64,000 nt of DNA from an uncultured bacterium. Its GTDB lineage: Bacteria > Atribacterota > Atribacteria > Atribacterales > Caldatribacteriaceae. The position numbers and the translations under genes are program-made. The stretch is from positions 39,656 through 103,655 of the forward strand of contig CAKZPS010000011.1 of NCBI GenBank assembly GCA_937139415.1. Reading direction: 5' to 3'. Positions 1 to 8,754 of the stretch are shown here, piece after piece. Position 1 is the first letter of the stretch; every line of letters begins with the position of its first letter. Under the pieces are notes generated by a model. That model had not been told where the DNA came from and did not search any database. It saw only the letters and a program-made list of their open reading frames with translations.

Positions 1-232
1 AAGCAGCGCTTGACAGGAAGAGACGCATGAAATCACGTGCTTCTTTCCGGGTAAGAGAGAGAGAGGCTACCCTCTGATAAAACCTCTTCCATTCTGATTC
101 GGTGTAGAGAAAAATGCAGTTCTCGATACCCGGAGTGAGGAAAACCGTTTCTTGGAGTTTTTCGCGAAATTCGCTGGGAATAACGATGCGACCCTTTCGG
201 TCCACGGAGTGATAATAATGGTTAAGAAACAT
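1..232 (-). CDS. mraZ: Transcriptional regulator MraZ, truncated at window edge
   Basis: MraZ is the AbrB-fold DNA-binding repressor at the head of the division and cell wall (dcw) cluster. Reading the minus strand from ATG 232 gives a product opening MFLNHYYHSVDRKGRIVIP, the hallmark MraZ start, followed by SEFRE and a second half with W and F residues typical of the first MraZ repeat. About 77 residues are present; the rest, and presumably rsmH and the dcw genes, lie left of position 1. A GGGAGG ribosome-binding site sits just upstream of the ATG. The gene has its own leader (233-365), so it is not simply the tail of the preceding cassette. Identification is firm; only the N-terminal half can be seen. 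Confidence 0.93.
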   Translation of the reverse strand, partial: MFLNHYYHSVDRKGRIVIPSEFREKLQETVFLTPGIENCIFLYTESEWKRFYQRVASLSLTRKEARDFMRLFLSSAA

Positions 233-246
233 GGTCCCTCCCTTTT

Positions 247-283
247 GCCCCACTTTCTACCACAATAATACCACAACCAACCA
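247..283 (-). promoter_or_regulatory. Putative MraZ operator of TGG repeats
   Basis: On the minus strand upstream of mraZ there are four TGG cores, at 283-281, 273-271, 262-260 and 252-250, spaced 10, 11 and 10 bases, mostly as GTGGT or GTGGG. MraZ is known to autoregulate through three or four G-rich pentamers repeated once per helical turn, so position and periodicity both fit. The repeats end 18 bases before the start codon. No convincing -35/-10 pair was identified in the AT-rich stretch further upstream (about 285-330). Confidence 0.6.
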
Positions 284-365
284 CCATAAATATAAAATAG
301 TGCACAATGAAAAAAAATAGAATACTTGTTTTATTCTCGAAGGGGAAAGAGCGGTGAGGAACTAA

Positions 366-1118
366 CTACCGGTGAACGATCTTTCGTCCATCCCGACCGT
401 AAAGGGCCAAGATAAATTCACGCCAGCCCATACCACGCATCGCGAAATGGGTAACTCCTTGTCCAATCTCCTCCAAAGAATGAGCATCAGAAGAACAAAG
501 GTATTGGAGGGCAGGTGAAAAACCACGATGTAACACCTCCTCACGGGAAGTCGCAGGAGAAATTTCGACAACTTTGATTGCCAATTGAGGGGGAATAAAC
601 CCCAGTTGAGAAAAAAGACTATAGCTTTTTCTATCCACATGGGCAGGAACGGGTATTCCTCCATGTGACACCACCAAAGCATGGGTTTCTTCCAAGGTCA
701 AATGAATGGGACAAACAAGAAGATGGTCTTTCTTCTCTACTATTGTTCCCTCTTCGTTGACCACCCACTCTTCCCCCCAGATTTCTTCGCGGAGAGGAAG
801 GCGGGGGAGAAATCGTTGGAGTTCCTGAGTGAAGCGAGAGAGCATTGTTACAGTGGGAAAATAACCGAGGAGATGAATTTCTTCTTTGGTTTCTACTTCA
901 ATACCAGGAATAACCCATACCCCAAAACGAGCACCTAAGGATACCGCCACTTCTACGTTGTCACAGGCATTGTGATCACAAAGAGCTATAATGTCGATTT
1001 TCTTCTCTAAAGCCTCCAAAATAATACATTGCGGAAGCATCTCCCGCTGGGCACAGGGAGAGAGCACGCTATGAATATGGAGATCGGCGACAAAGAGACG
1101 GAGGTCACCGGACAACAC
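366..1118 (-). CDS. PHP-domain metal-dependent phosphoesterase-like protein
   Basis: The product opens with the PHP motif DLHIHSVLSPC, followed by LCDHNACDN, PGIEVET with the metal-ligand glutamate, HGGIPVPAHVDR and SSDAHS near the end. These are the metal-binding His/Asp clusters of the PHP fold (polymerase and histidinol phosphatase family), the stand-alone form with a mid-length insert. A GTG at 1118 is a good start; a longer frame exists but would overlap the DRTGG gene far more. It overlaps the upstream DRTGG gene by 14 bases and is the last gene of the cassette. PHP proteins of this type recur beside HydS-like hydrogenases in anaerobes; the substrate is unknown, and a nucleotide or phospho-signal is only a guess. 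Confidence 0.8.
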   Translation of the reverse strand: MLSGDLRLFVADLHIHSVLSPCAQREMLPQCIILEALEKKIDIIALCDHNACDNVEVAVSLGARFGVWVIPGIEVETKEEIHLLGYFPTVTMLSRFTQELQRFLPRLPLREEIWGEEWVVNEEGTIVEKKDHLLVCPIHLTLEETHALVVSHGGIPVPAHVDRKSYSLFSQLGFIPPQLAIKVVEISPATSREEVLHRGFSPALQYLCSSDAHSLEEIGQGVTHFAMRGMGWREFILALYGRDGRKIVHR

Positions 1119-1470
1119 GCCGCTTTTTACCAGGTACACCGAGACGAGAGAGAATAGCCACCGTTTCAAAAGAAGAGAGAGAAGTTCGAAGAAGGGTAAT
1201 TTTTTGCTCTCTCGCTTTCTCTAAGGTTTGCTCCTGCACCTCCTGGCTGTTCGTAACGATAATACAACGTATTCCCACCAATGTCGCCACCGCTACCACG
1301 TTGGGGTGAGATTGGACAGTAACCCAAACACTGTTCTCCTCTGCATGAGCGATACAATCACTTAAGAGGTCCCCACAATATCCTCCTTCTACTTCTTCGC
1401 TTTCCATGCCACCTCTGACCAAAATTTCCGCTTGCAATGGTTCGACGAACTCACGAATTTTGATTCCCAA
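1105..1470 (-). CDS. DRTGG-domain protein (distal copy)
   Basis: A 121-residue stand-alone DRTGG-type domain, with the pattern GGYCGDLLSDCIAHAEENSVWVTVQ then a hydrophobic strand, GIRCIIVTNSQEV and a final strand-helix. DRTGG domains are found next to CBS domains and in phosphotransacetylase and are thought to bind a small ligand or mediate contacts; function here is not established. It resembles the 119-residue gene at 3252-3611 (shared G-DLLSD and AE/AK-EH/EN segments), so the cassette carries two diverged copies. It overlaps hydS by 20 bases upstream and the PHP gene by 14 downstream, so translation is probably coupled. Two extra cysteines (GYCGD, SDC) are absent at the aligned places in the other copy. 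Confidence 0.78.
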   Translation of the reverse strand: MGIKIREFVEPLQAEILVRGGMESEEVEGGYCGDLLSDCIAHAEENSVWVTVQSHPNVVAVATLVGIRCIIVTNSQEVQEQTLEKAREQKITLLRTSLSSFETVAILSRLGVPGKKRRVVR

Positions 1471-2800
1471 CTTTTTTCCCCTCCTCTTCTTTAATCATCG
1501 TTTGAGGAACTTTACTCGCCAATTCGTACATCTCCACCGCTAAGTCCACCATTCGATTACGCAACAAGAAAGGACAATCCACTTCCAATGCTTTTTCTTG
1601 TACGATATCTTCAGCCAAAGCCCGGCAAGTAGGAGAACCACACGCACCACAGTCTAACCCGGGGAGTTTTTCTACCAGTTTCTCAATGGTCTGATATTTC
1701 TCCAAAGCGCGATGGAGGTCTCGATCGAGCCGCATGACCTCCTTTGCCTCGTAAGGTTTGCTCCGCAAGAAAACTCCCTTCTTCCTCCACTCGGCTTGAT
1801 GCGTTTTCTCTATCGGGGCATAGAAATTATACTTCTGCAGGAGGTGATTGACGTTCACTTTAGCAATAAAGGGATTTTGAACCGCAAGCACTCCACCAAT
1901 ACATCCCCCTACACACGCTTGCGCTTCACAGTACACTACCTCCTTCAGCTCCCCCACTTCAATCTTTTCGAGTACGGCAATGACATGATGGATCCCATCA
2001 ACGGCCATGTACTCCCCCGGTCCCAAGGATTCTTGTTCTCCACCGGAACGAGCCCAACCAATCCCTCGAAAACCGGCCATCTGGGAATGAATGACTTCTT
2101 CGATGGTTGCCAATTCATTGACCAGGCGCGAGTAAACACTACTCATCGATATCGCTCCATCAACACGTGCCAAATCATCGCCGCTCTGCCTTACCTCGGT
2201 CACTTTTGCTGGACAAGGAGTAATAAAGAAAATCCCTATTTCCCGTGGACGATAACCCTTTTTCATAGCCTCTAAACGAGCAATTTTTGCCACTACCCCG
2301 AGGGGTGAATCGAGGGGAAGAAGATTTTCTAAGAGAGAAGGGAATTTTACCTCGATGAGTCGGACAACCGCAGGACAAGCAGAAGAAATAACCGGCTTGA
2401 CAATATCTCTTCTCTGCAAATAGCACTTGATTTCTTCGGCAAGGATTTCAGCTCCGCGTGCTACCTCAAAAACATCATGGAACCCAATCTTGAGAAGACC
2501 GGAGAGAACTTTACTCAAAGGGAGAGTAAACTTGAATTGAGCATAAAAGGCGGGTGCAGGAAGGGCAATAGTGTATTTAAATTCTTTAATCGCTTCCAAT
2601 GGGTCGGATTGCGCATATTTAGCATAATTGGGACAGGTTCGGATACATTCCCCACAATCGATACACCGCTCTTCATTAATCCGAGCTTTACCACCCTTTA
2701 CCCGAATGGCCTCGGTAGGACACCGTCGAATGCAGTGAGTGCATCCTTTACATTTGCTTTCGTCCAATCGGACGGAATGAAAAATCTCCTCTCGAGACAA
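1451..2800 (-). CDS. hydS: Putative sensory [FeFe]-hydrogenase (HydS-like, group D)
   Basis: A 449-residue protein. Two N-terminal [4Fe-4S] ferredoxin motifs (Cys17, 20, 23, 27 and 46, 49, 52, 56) precede an H-cluster domain and a C-terminal Fe-S domain (GLDCGACGSPTC near residue 400). The H-cluster motifs are SSACPA (139-144), TPCPAK (194-199) and EAQACVGGC (292-300). The four cluster ligand cysteines (142, 196, 296, 300) are kept, but the first Cys of the usual TSCCP, the proton-relay Cys, is Ala141. That change, the lack of a PAS domain and the DRTGG/HATPase/PHP neighbours match the putatively sensory group D enzymes such as Thermoanaerobacter HydS, not a bulk H2-evolving enzyme. The gene follows the HATPase gene by 9 bases. 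Maturases HydEFG are not in the window. Confidence 0.85.
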   Translation of the reverse strand: MSREEIFHSVRLDESKCKGCTHCIRRCPTEAIRVKGGKARINEERCIDCGECIRTCPNYAKYAQSDPLEAIKEFKYTIALPAPAFYAQFKFTLPLSKVLSGLLKIGFHDVFEVARGAEILAEEIKCYLQRRDIVKPVISSACPAVVRLIEVKFPSLLENLLPLDSPLGVVAKIARLEAMKKGYRPREIGIFFITPCPAKVTEVRQSGDDLARVDGAISMSSVYSRLVNELATIEEVIHSQMAGFRGIGWARSGGEQESLGPGEYMAVDGIHHVIAVLEKIEVGELKEVVYCEAQACVGGCIGGVLAVQNPFIAKVNVNHLLQKYNFYAPIEKTHQAEWRKKGVFLRSKPYEAKEVMRLDRDLHRALEKYQTIEKLVEKLPGLDCGACGSPTCRALAEDIVQEKALEVDCPFLLRNRMVDLAVEMYELASKVPQTMIKEEEGKKVGNQNS

Positions 2801-2809
2801 TTGTACTCA

Positions 2810-3259
2810 TCAACCTTTCATGAAGGATGGAAGAAAAAAATCCATGATTACCCGAGTCCCCTCCTCTACTCTGGTATCGATGTGCAATCGATCAGAACAC
2901 TTCTTCATGTTTGATAAACCGTACCCCGCTCCAAAACCCATCTCTCGAATGTGAGGAGGAGCGGTCGAATACCCCTCTTGGAAAGCCAACTCCAAATCAG
3001 GAATACCAGGTCCTTCGTCATCTACCTCGATATGCACTCGATCAGAATAGATTTGTACACGAAAGATGCCCCGGTAAGCATGAATAACCACATTCATTTC
3101 TGCTTCATAGGAAGCAATAACCACTCGGCGATTGAAAGGAGCTGGAAAACCGGCTTGCTGGAGAATGTTTTTCAACTCGCTCGAAACATCACCTGCCCGC
3201 TGAAAGTCTCCTCCTACAATTTCTCGCTCCATCTCAACTAAGGGGTTTTCCTCAGGCAT
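2810..3259 (-). CDS. Anti-sigma-factor-like HATPase (RsbW/SpoIIAB type)
   Basis: A 149-residue single-domain GHKL ATPase. The N box is EAEMNVVIHA, the G1 box DDEGPGIPD and the G2 box GFGAGYGLSNMKK, as in serine-kinase anti-sigma factors of the RsbW/SpoIIAB family. There is no sensor, dimerisation or phospho-acceptor His domain, so it is not a full histidine kinase. It lies between the first DRTGG gene (8-base overlap) and hydS (9-base gap), so it probably acts on the output of the same signalling unit. No sigma factor or STAS antagonist gene is visible in the window, so the target is unknown. Confidence 0.85.
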   Translation of the reverse strand: MPEENPLVEMEREIVGGDFQRAGDVSSELKNILQQAGFPAPFNRRVVIASYEAEMNVVIHAYRGIFRVQIYSDRVHIEVDDEGPGIPDLELAFQEGYSTAPPHIREMGFGAGYGLSNMKKCSDRLHIDTRVEEGTRVIMDFFLPSFMKG

Positions 3260-3611
3260 CGCTCAGTTCACTACATCCTCGAAGTCCTTTGAGGTACAAA
3301 CGACCACAAGACTCGTACATGGGAAGATGGGTACTCAAAAGAGGAATCTTCTTGAGCGAAGCCAACTCTACGGTGGCGGTTTCGGGTTTTTTCCCTCGCA
3401 CAAACACAATTCCCAAAAGGTCGATCATCTCTGCCGTACGGATAACCTGGGCGTTGGTTAAGCCGGTGAGAAGAAGCGCATGTTCTTTGGCAAAAGCCAA
3501 AACATCGCTTAAAAGATCGCTCCCACACGCATAGTAAATTTCCCGATCCAAAAGCTCTTCTCCGACCAAAACCTTGGCCTTCAATATTTCTTTGATCTCT
3601 CTCAATCTCAT
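3252..3611 (-). CDS. DRTGG-domain protein (proximal copy)
   Basis: A 119-residue stand-alone DRTGG-type domain: MRLREIKEILKAKVLVGEE, then YYACGSDLLSDVLAFAKEHALLLTGL, GIVFVRGKKP and a C-terminal strand-helix. It is a diverged paralogue of the gene at 1105-1470. It is the first gene of the five-gene cassette, 10 bases after the SPOR-protein gene and overlapping the HATPase gene by 8 bases. Role unknown; in related anaerobes such proteins accompany HydS-like hydrogenases, suggesting a ligand-binding or adaptor function. Confidence 0.78.
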   Translation of the reverse strand: MRLREIKEILKAKVLVGEELLDREIYYACGSDLLSDVLAFAKEHALLLTGLTNAQVIRTAEMIDLLGIVFVRGKKPETATVELASLKKIPLLSTHLPMYESCGRLYLKGLRGCSELSDA

Positions 3612-3621
3612 GCCTCTCCCC

Positions 3622-4230
3622 TTACCTTCCCATGAAGCACTCTATTCCTTGTGCTTTCAATCTATTGACCACTTTCTGCGCCTCTTCTTGCGAAGAAAAA
3701 CCGTATATCCTCACCCGATACAAGGAAGAAACTTGTTCCACCACTGCCGAATACCCCAATCCCTGGAGGGTATTCACCATATTCTGGGCATTGGCTTCCT
3801 TAGAAAACGCACCCACCTGCACAAAGAATTTACCTGATTTCGGGGATACTCGCGGCGAAGGCTGTGGAGAAGGGGAAGAAGACTTTTCCACCTTCGGTGG
3901 CTGCTGAGGAGTGACATCGGTCTCTTCCTTAGAAGCAACAATGTGTACCGATGGTGAAGGGGTAACAATTGCCGTTTGTGCTTCTTCTACCCCATTTTCC
4001 ATGTCTTGGGATTCTTCTCTCAACGGTTCCATAACCCCCACGGCGAAATGGTCCGGCACCGCCACCGTCTCCTTTTCAAGAAACGGAACTCCTCTCACCA
4101 GAAGTCCCATATAAGCGTCAAGATCTCCTCTGGCCATGAAAAAGGCGAAAACCACTACCACTAAACCTCCCAGAACCACCACCAGCATTTCTATCGGGTC
4201 TCGATGGTGGAAAAACGGGAAAAGTTTCAT
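3622..4230 (-). CDS. SPOR-domain membrane protein
   Basis: A 202-residue protein: a short cytoplasmic start (MKLFPFFHHRDPIEM), one membrane segment at about residues 14-34 (LVVVLGGLVVVVFAFFMA), a Pro/Ser/Glu-rich periplasmic linker, and a C-terminal SPOR domain starting GKFFVQVGAFSKEANAQNMV. SPOR domains bind denuded peptidoglycan glycans, usually at division sites, so this is probably a cell-envelope or division protein. The chosen ATG at 4230 forms the ATGA overlap with the valS stop, which is better than an upstream in-frame ATG at 4257. It has the same membrane layout as FtsN or DedD but cannot be assigned to either. Confidence 0.85.
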   Translation of the reverse strand: MKLFPFFHHRDPIEMLVVVLGGLVVVVFAFFMARGDLDAYMGLLVRGVPFLEKETVAVPDHFAVGVMEPLREESQDMENGVEEAQTAIVTPSPSVHIVASKEETDVTPQQPPKVEKSSSPSPQPSPRVSPKSGKFFVQVGAFSKEANAQNMVNTLQGLGYSAVVEQVSSLYRVRIYGFSSQEEAQKVVNRLKAQGIECFMGR

Positions 4231-6866
4231 TGCATGCCCTCTTTTAACCTCTTCCATCTTTCTTCCTCTTGAAGAAGCCTGGAAAGCCTCTCTTTTTCTT
4301 TATCCACGACTTCCTGCGGAGCTCTGGCCAAAAAATTCTCGTTTTCCATCTTGCGTTTCACCTGGGCAATTTCCTCCCCGAGACGGATCATCTTCTTACT
4401 TAACCTCTCTACTTCCTCCTCTACGTCAACGAGCCCTTCGACCAAAAGGTAGATATCCACCCCGGGCACTCTCCCTACCGCCACTTGGTGAGGCTTGGGA
4501 AGATGCAATCCCATCTCGAGGTCACACTTTCCCAACTGCTCAAGGTAAGGAACATTCTTTTCGCACTGGGACAAGAATTCCCTTTCGGAAAAACTCAAGT
4601 ATACCCGACACTTCTCCGCGGGAGAGATTCCTAATTCTGCCCGAAGGTAACGTATTTCTCGAATAATCTCCTGGAGGAGAGCGACAATTCTTTCCGCCTC
4701 TTCATCCACATCACCGTTTACCGAGGGCCACGGCGATACGATGAGGCTTACCCTTTCACTTCCGGGAAGATTATGCCAGATTTCCTCGGTAATAAAAGGT
4801 GCCACAGGATGGAGAATTTTTACGATACCGGCAAGAAGATATACCAGGAGGTTCTGCGCCTTCATTCTCTTTCGGGCATCTCCATGGTACAAATCCTCTT
4901 TACTCCACTCCACGTACCAGTCGCAGTATTCTCCCCACACGAAGTCGTAGGTGAGTTGCACATATTCTCCAAAATCAAGATTTTCCAAGGCTTGCGTTGC
5001 CGAACGGAGCAGACGATGGAAACGAGAAACGATCCATCGATCTTTCACGTCAAAGGTTTCCACCAAGGAAGACCAAGGCATGGCTTGAAAATCTTCCGAA
5101 TTCATGAGCACAAAACGAGCCGCATTCCATAATTTATTCATAAAATGACGTGCCGCCTCTACGCGTCGCAAGGAAAAGTGGATATCTCTCCCTTGAACCG
5201 TAAGCCAGGCCAAGGCGAAACGCAAAGCATCGGCGCCGTAGTTCTCTACTATCCCCAGAGGGTCAACCGTATTCCCCAGAGATTTACTCATTTTTTTCCC
5301 TTTCTCGTCACGCACTAAGGGGGTAATGTAAACCTCGCGGAAGGGGACTTCTCCCATAAACTTTAAACCCATCATGATCATCCGCGCGACCCAGAAGAAA
5401 ATGATGTCAAAACCGGTCACAAGGAGTGAGGTAGGATAGAAGTCACGGATATCAGGGGTTTTCTCTGGCCAACCCAAAGTGGAAAAGGGCCATAGAGCCG
5501 AGCTGAACCAGGTATCTAAAACGTCCTCGTCTTGTAAAACTGCCCCGCCACACCGAGGACAAGCCGAGGGTTCTTCCCGATGAGTAAAAACATAATCACA
5601 TCGTTGGCAATAGAATACCGGGATGCGATGGCCCCACCAAATTTGCCGAGAAATACACCAATCCTTAATATTTTCCATCCACTCGAAATATACTTTGGCC
5701 CAACGCTCGGGAACGAATTTCACCTTTCCTTGGCGGACGGCTTCAATCGCCGGTTGAGCGAGATCTTTCATTCTGACAAACCACTGTCTCGAAACCAAAG
5801 GCTCGATGACCGTCCCACAACGGTAACAGTGACCTACCGAATGAGTATAATCCTCTATTTTCTCTAAAAGACCTGCCTCTTCCAAAGCCGCGACCACCTT
5901 TTCCCGAGCAGTTTCTCGGAGAAGACCGGCAAATTCTTTGGCGCTTTCGGTCATCATACCCTTCGCATCAATGACCTTCACGAGCGGCAATTTATGTTTC
6001 GCTCCTAATTCAAAGTCACGGGGATCATGTGCCGGGGTAACTTTTAAAACTCCGGTGCCAAATTCCATATCCACATAGTCATCGGCAATGAGAGGTATTT
6101 CTCTCCCCACAAGAGGGAGAACAAAGATTTTTCCCACGAGATGACGGTAACGTTGATCTCGGGGATGAACTGCTAAGGCCACGTCCCCCAGCATGGTTTC
6201 CGGTCTTGTAGTAGCTACCACAAGGTAATCGGTGGGATCGGCCTTAGAAGGATACCGAATATAGTAGAGAGAAGAACGATGTTCCTCGTATTCGACTTCG
6301 ATATCGGCGAGAGCGGTTTGACAACGAGGACACCAGTTGACAATATATTCGTCTTGATAGATTAAGCTCTCTTCAAACAGGCGAACGAAAACTTCTCGTA
6401 CCGCCCGGGAAAGCCCTTCATCCATGGTAAAACGTTCCCGAGTCCAGTCACATGAAGCGCCCATTCTTTTAATTTGTTCTACAATTCGCTTATGGTATTC
6501 CTCCTTCCATTGCCAAACCTTCTCCAAAAATTTCTCCCTGCCCAGATCTTCCCGCCGCAAGCCCTCACGAGCTAACTCTTTTTCCACCACATTTTGGGTA
6601 GCAATTCCAGCGTGATCCGTTCCCGGAACCCACAGGGCTCGATCGCCTTGCATCCTCCGAAAACGAATAACGATATCCTGCAAAGTGAGATTCAAGGCGT
6701 GACCCATGTGGAGGTGTCCGGTGACATTGGGAGGGGGAATAACGATGCAAAAGGAAGGCCCCGAAGGAGGAGGAACAAAACATCCCTTCTCCTCCCAGAA
6801 TTGGTACCACTTCTCCTCGATGAAACGGGGGTCAAAAGCTTGTGAGAGCACTGCCTTCTCTTCCAT
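4227..6866 (-). CDS. valS: Valyl-tRNA synthetase
   Basis: Full-length (879 residues) class I synthetase that charges tRNA-Val. The HIGH signature is HLHMGH at residues 51-56 after PPPNVTG, and the KMSKS loop appears as KKMSKSLGN. The editing (CP1) domain carries TTRPETMLGDVA. Zinc-type cysteines are visible in WCPRCQTAL, GHCYRCG and the CQRCDY/CPRCG pair. The C-terminal coiled-coil arm (VEEEVERLSKKMIRLGEEI) is present. It starts 12 bases after the clpX stop and ends in a 4-base overlap with the SPOR gene, so it is embedded in the tig-clpPX run. No T-box-like leader precedes it. Confidence 0.98.
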   Translation of the reverse strand: MEEKAVLSQAFDPRFIEEKWYQFWEEKGCFVPPPSGPSFCIVIPPPNVTGHLHMGHALNLTLQDIVIRFRRMQGDRALWVPGTDHAGIATQNVVEKELAREGLRREDLGREKFLEKVWQWKEEYHKRIVEQIKRMGASCDWTRERFTMDEGLSRAVREVFVRLFEESLIYQDEYIVNWCPRCQTALADIEVEYEEHRSSLYYIRYPSKADPTDYLVVATTRPETMLGDVALAVHPRDQRYRHLVGKIFVLPLVGREIPLIADDYVDMEFGTGVLKVTPAHDPRDFELGAKHKLPLVKVIDAKGMMTESAKEFAGLLRETAREKVVAALEEAGLLEKIEDYTHSVGHCYRCGTVIEPLVSRQWFVRMKDLAQPAIEAVRQGKVKFVPERWAKVYFEWMENIKDWCISRQIWWGHRIPVFYCQRCDYVFTHREEPSACPRCGGAVLQDEDVLDTWFSSALWPFSTLGWPEKTPDIRDFYPTSLLVTGFDIIFFWVARMIMMGLKFMGEVPFREVYITPLVRDEKGKKMSKSLGNTVDPLGIVENYGADALRFALAWLTVQGRDIHFSLRRVEAARHFMNKLWNAARFVLMNSEDFQAMPWSSLVETFDVKDRWIVSRFHRLLRSATQALENLDFGEYVQLTYDFVWGEYCDWYVEWSKEDLYHGDARKRMKAQNLLVYLLAGIVKILHPVAPFITEEIWHNLPGSERVSLIVSPWPSVNGDVDEEAERIVALLQEIIREIRYLRAELGISPAEKCRVYLSFSEREFLSQCEKNVPYLEQLGKCDLEMGLHLPKPHQVAVGRVPGVDIYLLVEGLVDVEEEVERLSKKMIRLGEEIAQVKRKMENENFLARAPQEVVDKEKERLSRLLQEEERWKRLKEGMQ

Positions 6867-6878
6867 GAATACTCTCCC

Positions 6879-8126
6879 CTAAGCCAGCTTTTCTTCGTCC
6901 TCGAAAACCGAAAAGTAATGTTCTCTCGCTACTGCCTGTTCATCAATAACAACCTTTTTCAATACATTCCTCCGCGAGGGGACTTCAAACATCAATTCCA
7001 TCATAATTCTTTCCATGATGGTTCGCAATCCCCGGGCACCCGTACCTTTCTCGATCGCTTTACGAGCAATCAGTCGCAAAGCTTCAGGAGCGAAAATAAG
7101 TTCTACTCCTTCCATGGCAAACAACTTTTGATATTGTTTCACCAAGCTATTTTTGGTGCCGGTCAAGATACGTACCAAATCTTCCTCGGTCAGTAGGTCT
7201 AAAGCACAAACAATGGGAATACGACCGACAAACTCGGGGATCATACCAAATCTGAGTAAATCCTCGGGTTGAACCTCGTGAAGGAGATTCTGCGCAACGC
7301 TCTTCTCTCCTAAACTCTCTTGGGCTCCAAATCCGATTTTGCGGTCTTTCAAGCGATTTTCTATAATCTTTTCCAGACCGACAAAAGCACCCCCACAGAT
7401 AAACAGAATGTTTTCAGTGTTAATCTGGATAAACTCCTGATGAGGATGCTTCCTGCCACCTTGAGGCGGGACGTTGGCAATAGTTCCCTCTAAAATTTTC
7501 AAAAGCGCTTGTTGTACACCTTCTCCAGAAACATCTCGGGTAATCGAAGGACTGTCACTTTTGCGAGCTATCTTGTCCACTTCATCAATATATACAATGC
7601 CTCGTTCCGCCTTTTTCACATCGAAATTGGCGTTTTGAATGAGTCGGAGAAGGATGTTCTCTACATCTTCACCTACGTATCCCGCCTCGGTAAGGGTTGT
7701 GGCATCGGCAATGGCAAAAGGAACGTTGAGGAATCGAGCCAGAGTCTTGGCCAAAAGGGTTTTCCCTGAACCGGTGGGACCCAAAAGAAGGATATTGCTC
7801 TTCTCGATTTCAATATCATCTTCAGAGGGTTGAATAATACGCTTGTAATGATTGTATACTGCTACCGAAAGAGTAATTTTGGCCTTCTCCTGCCCCACAA
7901 CGTATTGATCCAAAAACGCCTTAATCTTCTTTGGGGTAGGTAACTCCTCGAGAACAAACTCTTTTTTCCTTCCCTTTGTGTCTTCATGAAGAATTTCGTT
8001 ACATAACTCTATACACTCATTACAAATGTATACCCCAGGGCCGGCAATTAATTTTTTTACTTCAGACTGGCTTTTCCCACAGAAAGAACAACGCAATTTA
8101 ACTCTTTCCTCCTCAATTCGCGGCAT
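6879..8126 (-). CDS. clpX: ATP-dependent Clp protease ATP-binding subunit ClpX
   Basis: A 415-residue AAA+ unfoldase that feeds substrates to ClpP. The N-terminal zinc-binding domain has CSFCGKSQ and CNEC. Walker A is GPTGSGKT, the GYVG pore loop follows in [12 protein letters not shown], Walker B is IVYIDEVDK, and [13 protein letters not shown] contains the sensor and interface residues. Its ATG overlaps clpP by 14 bases. The annotated ATG has AGAGG almost touching it; a GGAGG further in could instead serve an in-frame TTG at 8096, just before the zinc finger, so the exact start is uncertain. Cognate ClpP and trigger factor are immediately upstream, the classic tig-clpP-clpX order. Confidence 0.98.
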   Translation of the reverse strand: MPRIEEERVKLRCSFCGKSQSEVKKLIAGPGVYICNECIELCNEILHEDTKGRKKEFVLEELPTPKKIKAFLDQYVVGQEKAKITLSVAVYNHYKRIIQPSEDDIEIEKSNILLLGPTGSGKTLLAKTLARFLNVPFAIADATTLTEAGYVGEDVENILLRLIQNANFDVKKAERGIVYIDEVDKIARKSDSPSITRDVSGEGVQQALLKILEGTIANVPPQGGRKHPHQEFIQINTENILFICGGAFVGLEKIIENRLKDRKIGFGAQESLGEKSVAQNLLHEVQPEDLLRFGMIPEFVGRIPIVCALDLLTEEDLVRILTGTKNSLVKQYQKLFAMEGVELIFAPEALRLIARKAIEKGTGARGLRTIMERIMMELMFEVPSRRNVLKKVVIDEQAVAREHYFSVFEDEEKLA

Positions 8127-8754
8127 CCTCTTTCGATTCTCCTTTTTGGTCTTCTTTAGGATAAAGAACCCGATCGATCAGTCCGTATTCCTGTGCCTCT
8201 TCGGGAGACATGAAGAAGTCCCTTTCAGTATCGCGACGGATCTTTTCAATGGGCTGCCCGGTGTGATACGACAAGACCGCGTTCAGCTTTTCGCGGATTT
8301 TCACCATCTCCCGCGCATGAATCTCGATGTCGGTTACCTGTCCTTGTGCTCCCCCAAGCGGCTGGTGAATCATAATCCGAGAGTTAGGAAGGGCCATCCT
8401 TTTCCCCTTGGTCCCCGCAGCAAGAATCACCGCTGCGCCACTTGCTGCCTGACCAATACATATGGTAGCTACGTCGGGTTTGATATAGCGGATCGTATCG
8501 TATATCGCCAGAGTAGCCGACACCGAACCACCGGGGCTATTGACATAGAGATTAATGTCTTTCTCTTTATTCATCGCCTCGAGAAAGAGTAACTGAGCAA
8601 TCACCAGGTTCGCCACCGTATCGTCGATCTCGGTCCCTAAAAAAACAATGCGGTCTTGCAAAAGACGAGAATAAATGTCATATGCTCTTTCACCACGTGG
8701 TGTTTGTTCCACCACTATGGGGACTAAGTAGCTTAACCGCGGCTCTCGTCTCAT
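8113..8754 (-). CDS. clpP: ATP-dependent Clp protease proteolytic subunit
   Basis: A 213-residue serine peptidase that forms the ClpXP chamber. The catalytic Ser is in GQAASGAAV (most homologues have GQAASMGA), the His in IMIHQPLGG, and the Asp in [13 protein letters not shown]. Start ATG 8754 makes an ATGA overlap with the tig stop; a longer in-frame upstream ATG lies inside tig and is unlikely. Co-translation with tig and clpX is expected. Length and all triad residues are normal, so the enzyme is presumed active. Confidence 0.97.
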   Translation of the reverse strand: MRREPRLSYLVPIVVEQTPRGERAYDIYSRLLQDRIVFLGTEIDDTVANLVIAQLLFLEAMNKEKDINLYVNSPGGSVSATLAIYDTIRYIKPDVATICIGQAASGAAVILAAGTKGKRMALPNSRIMIHQPLGGAQGQVTDIEIHAREMVKIREKLNAVLSYHTGQPIEKIRRDTERDFFMSPEEAQEYGLIDRVLYPKEDQKGESKEDAAN

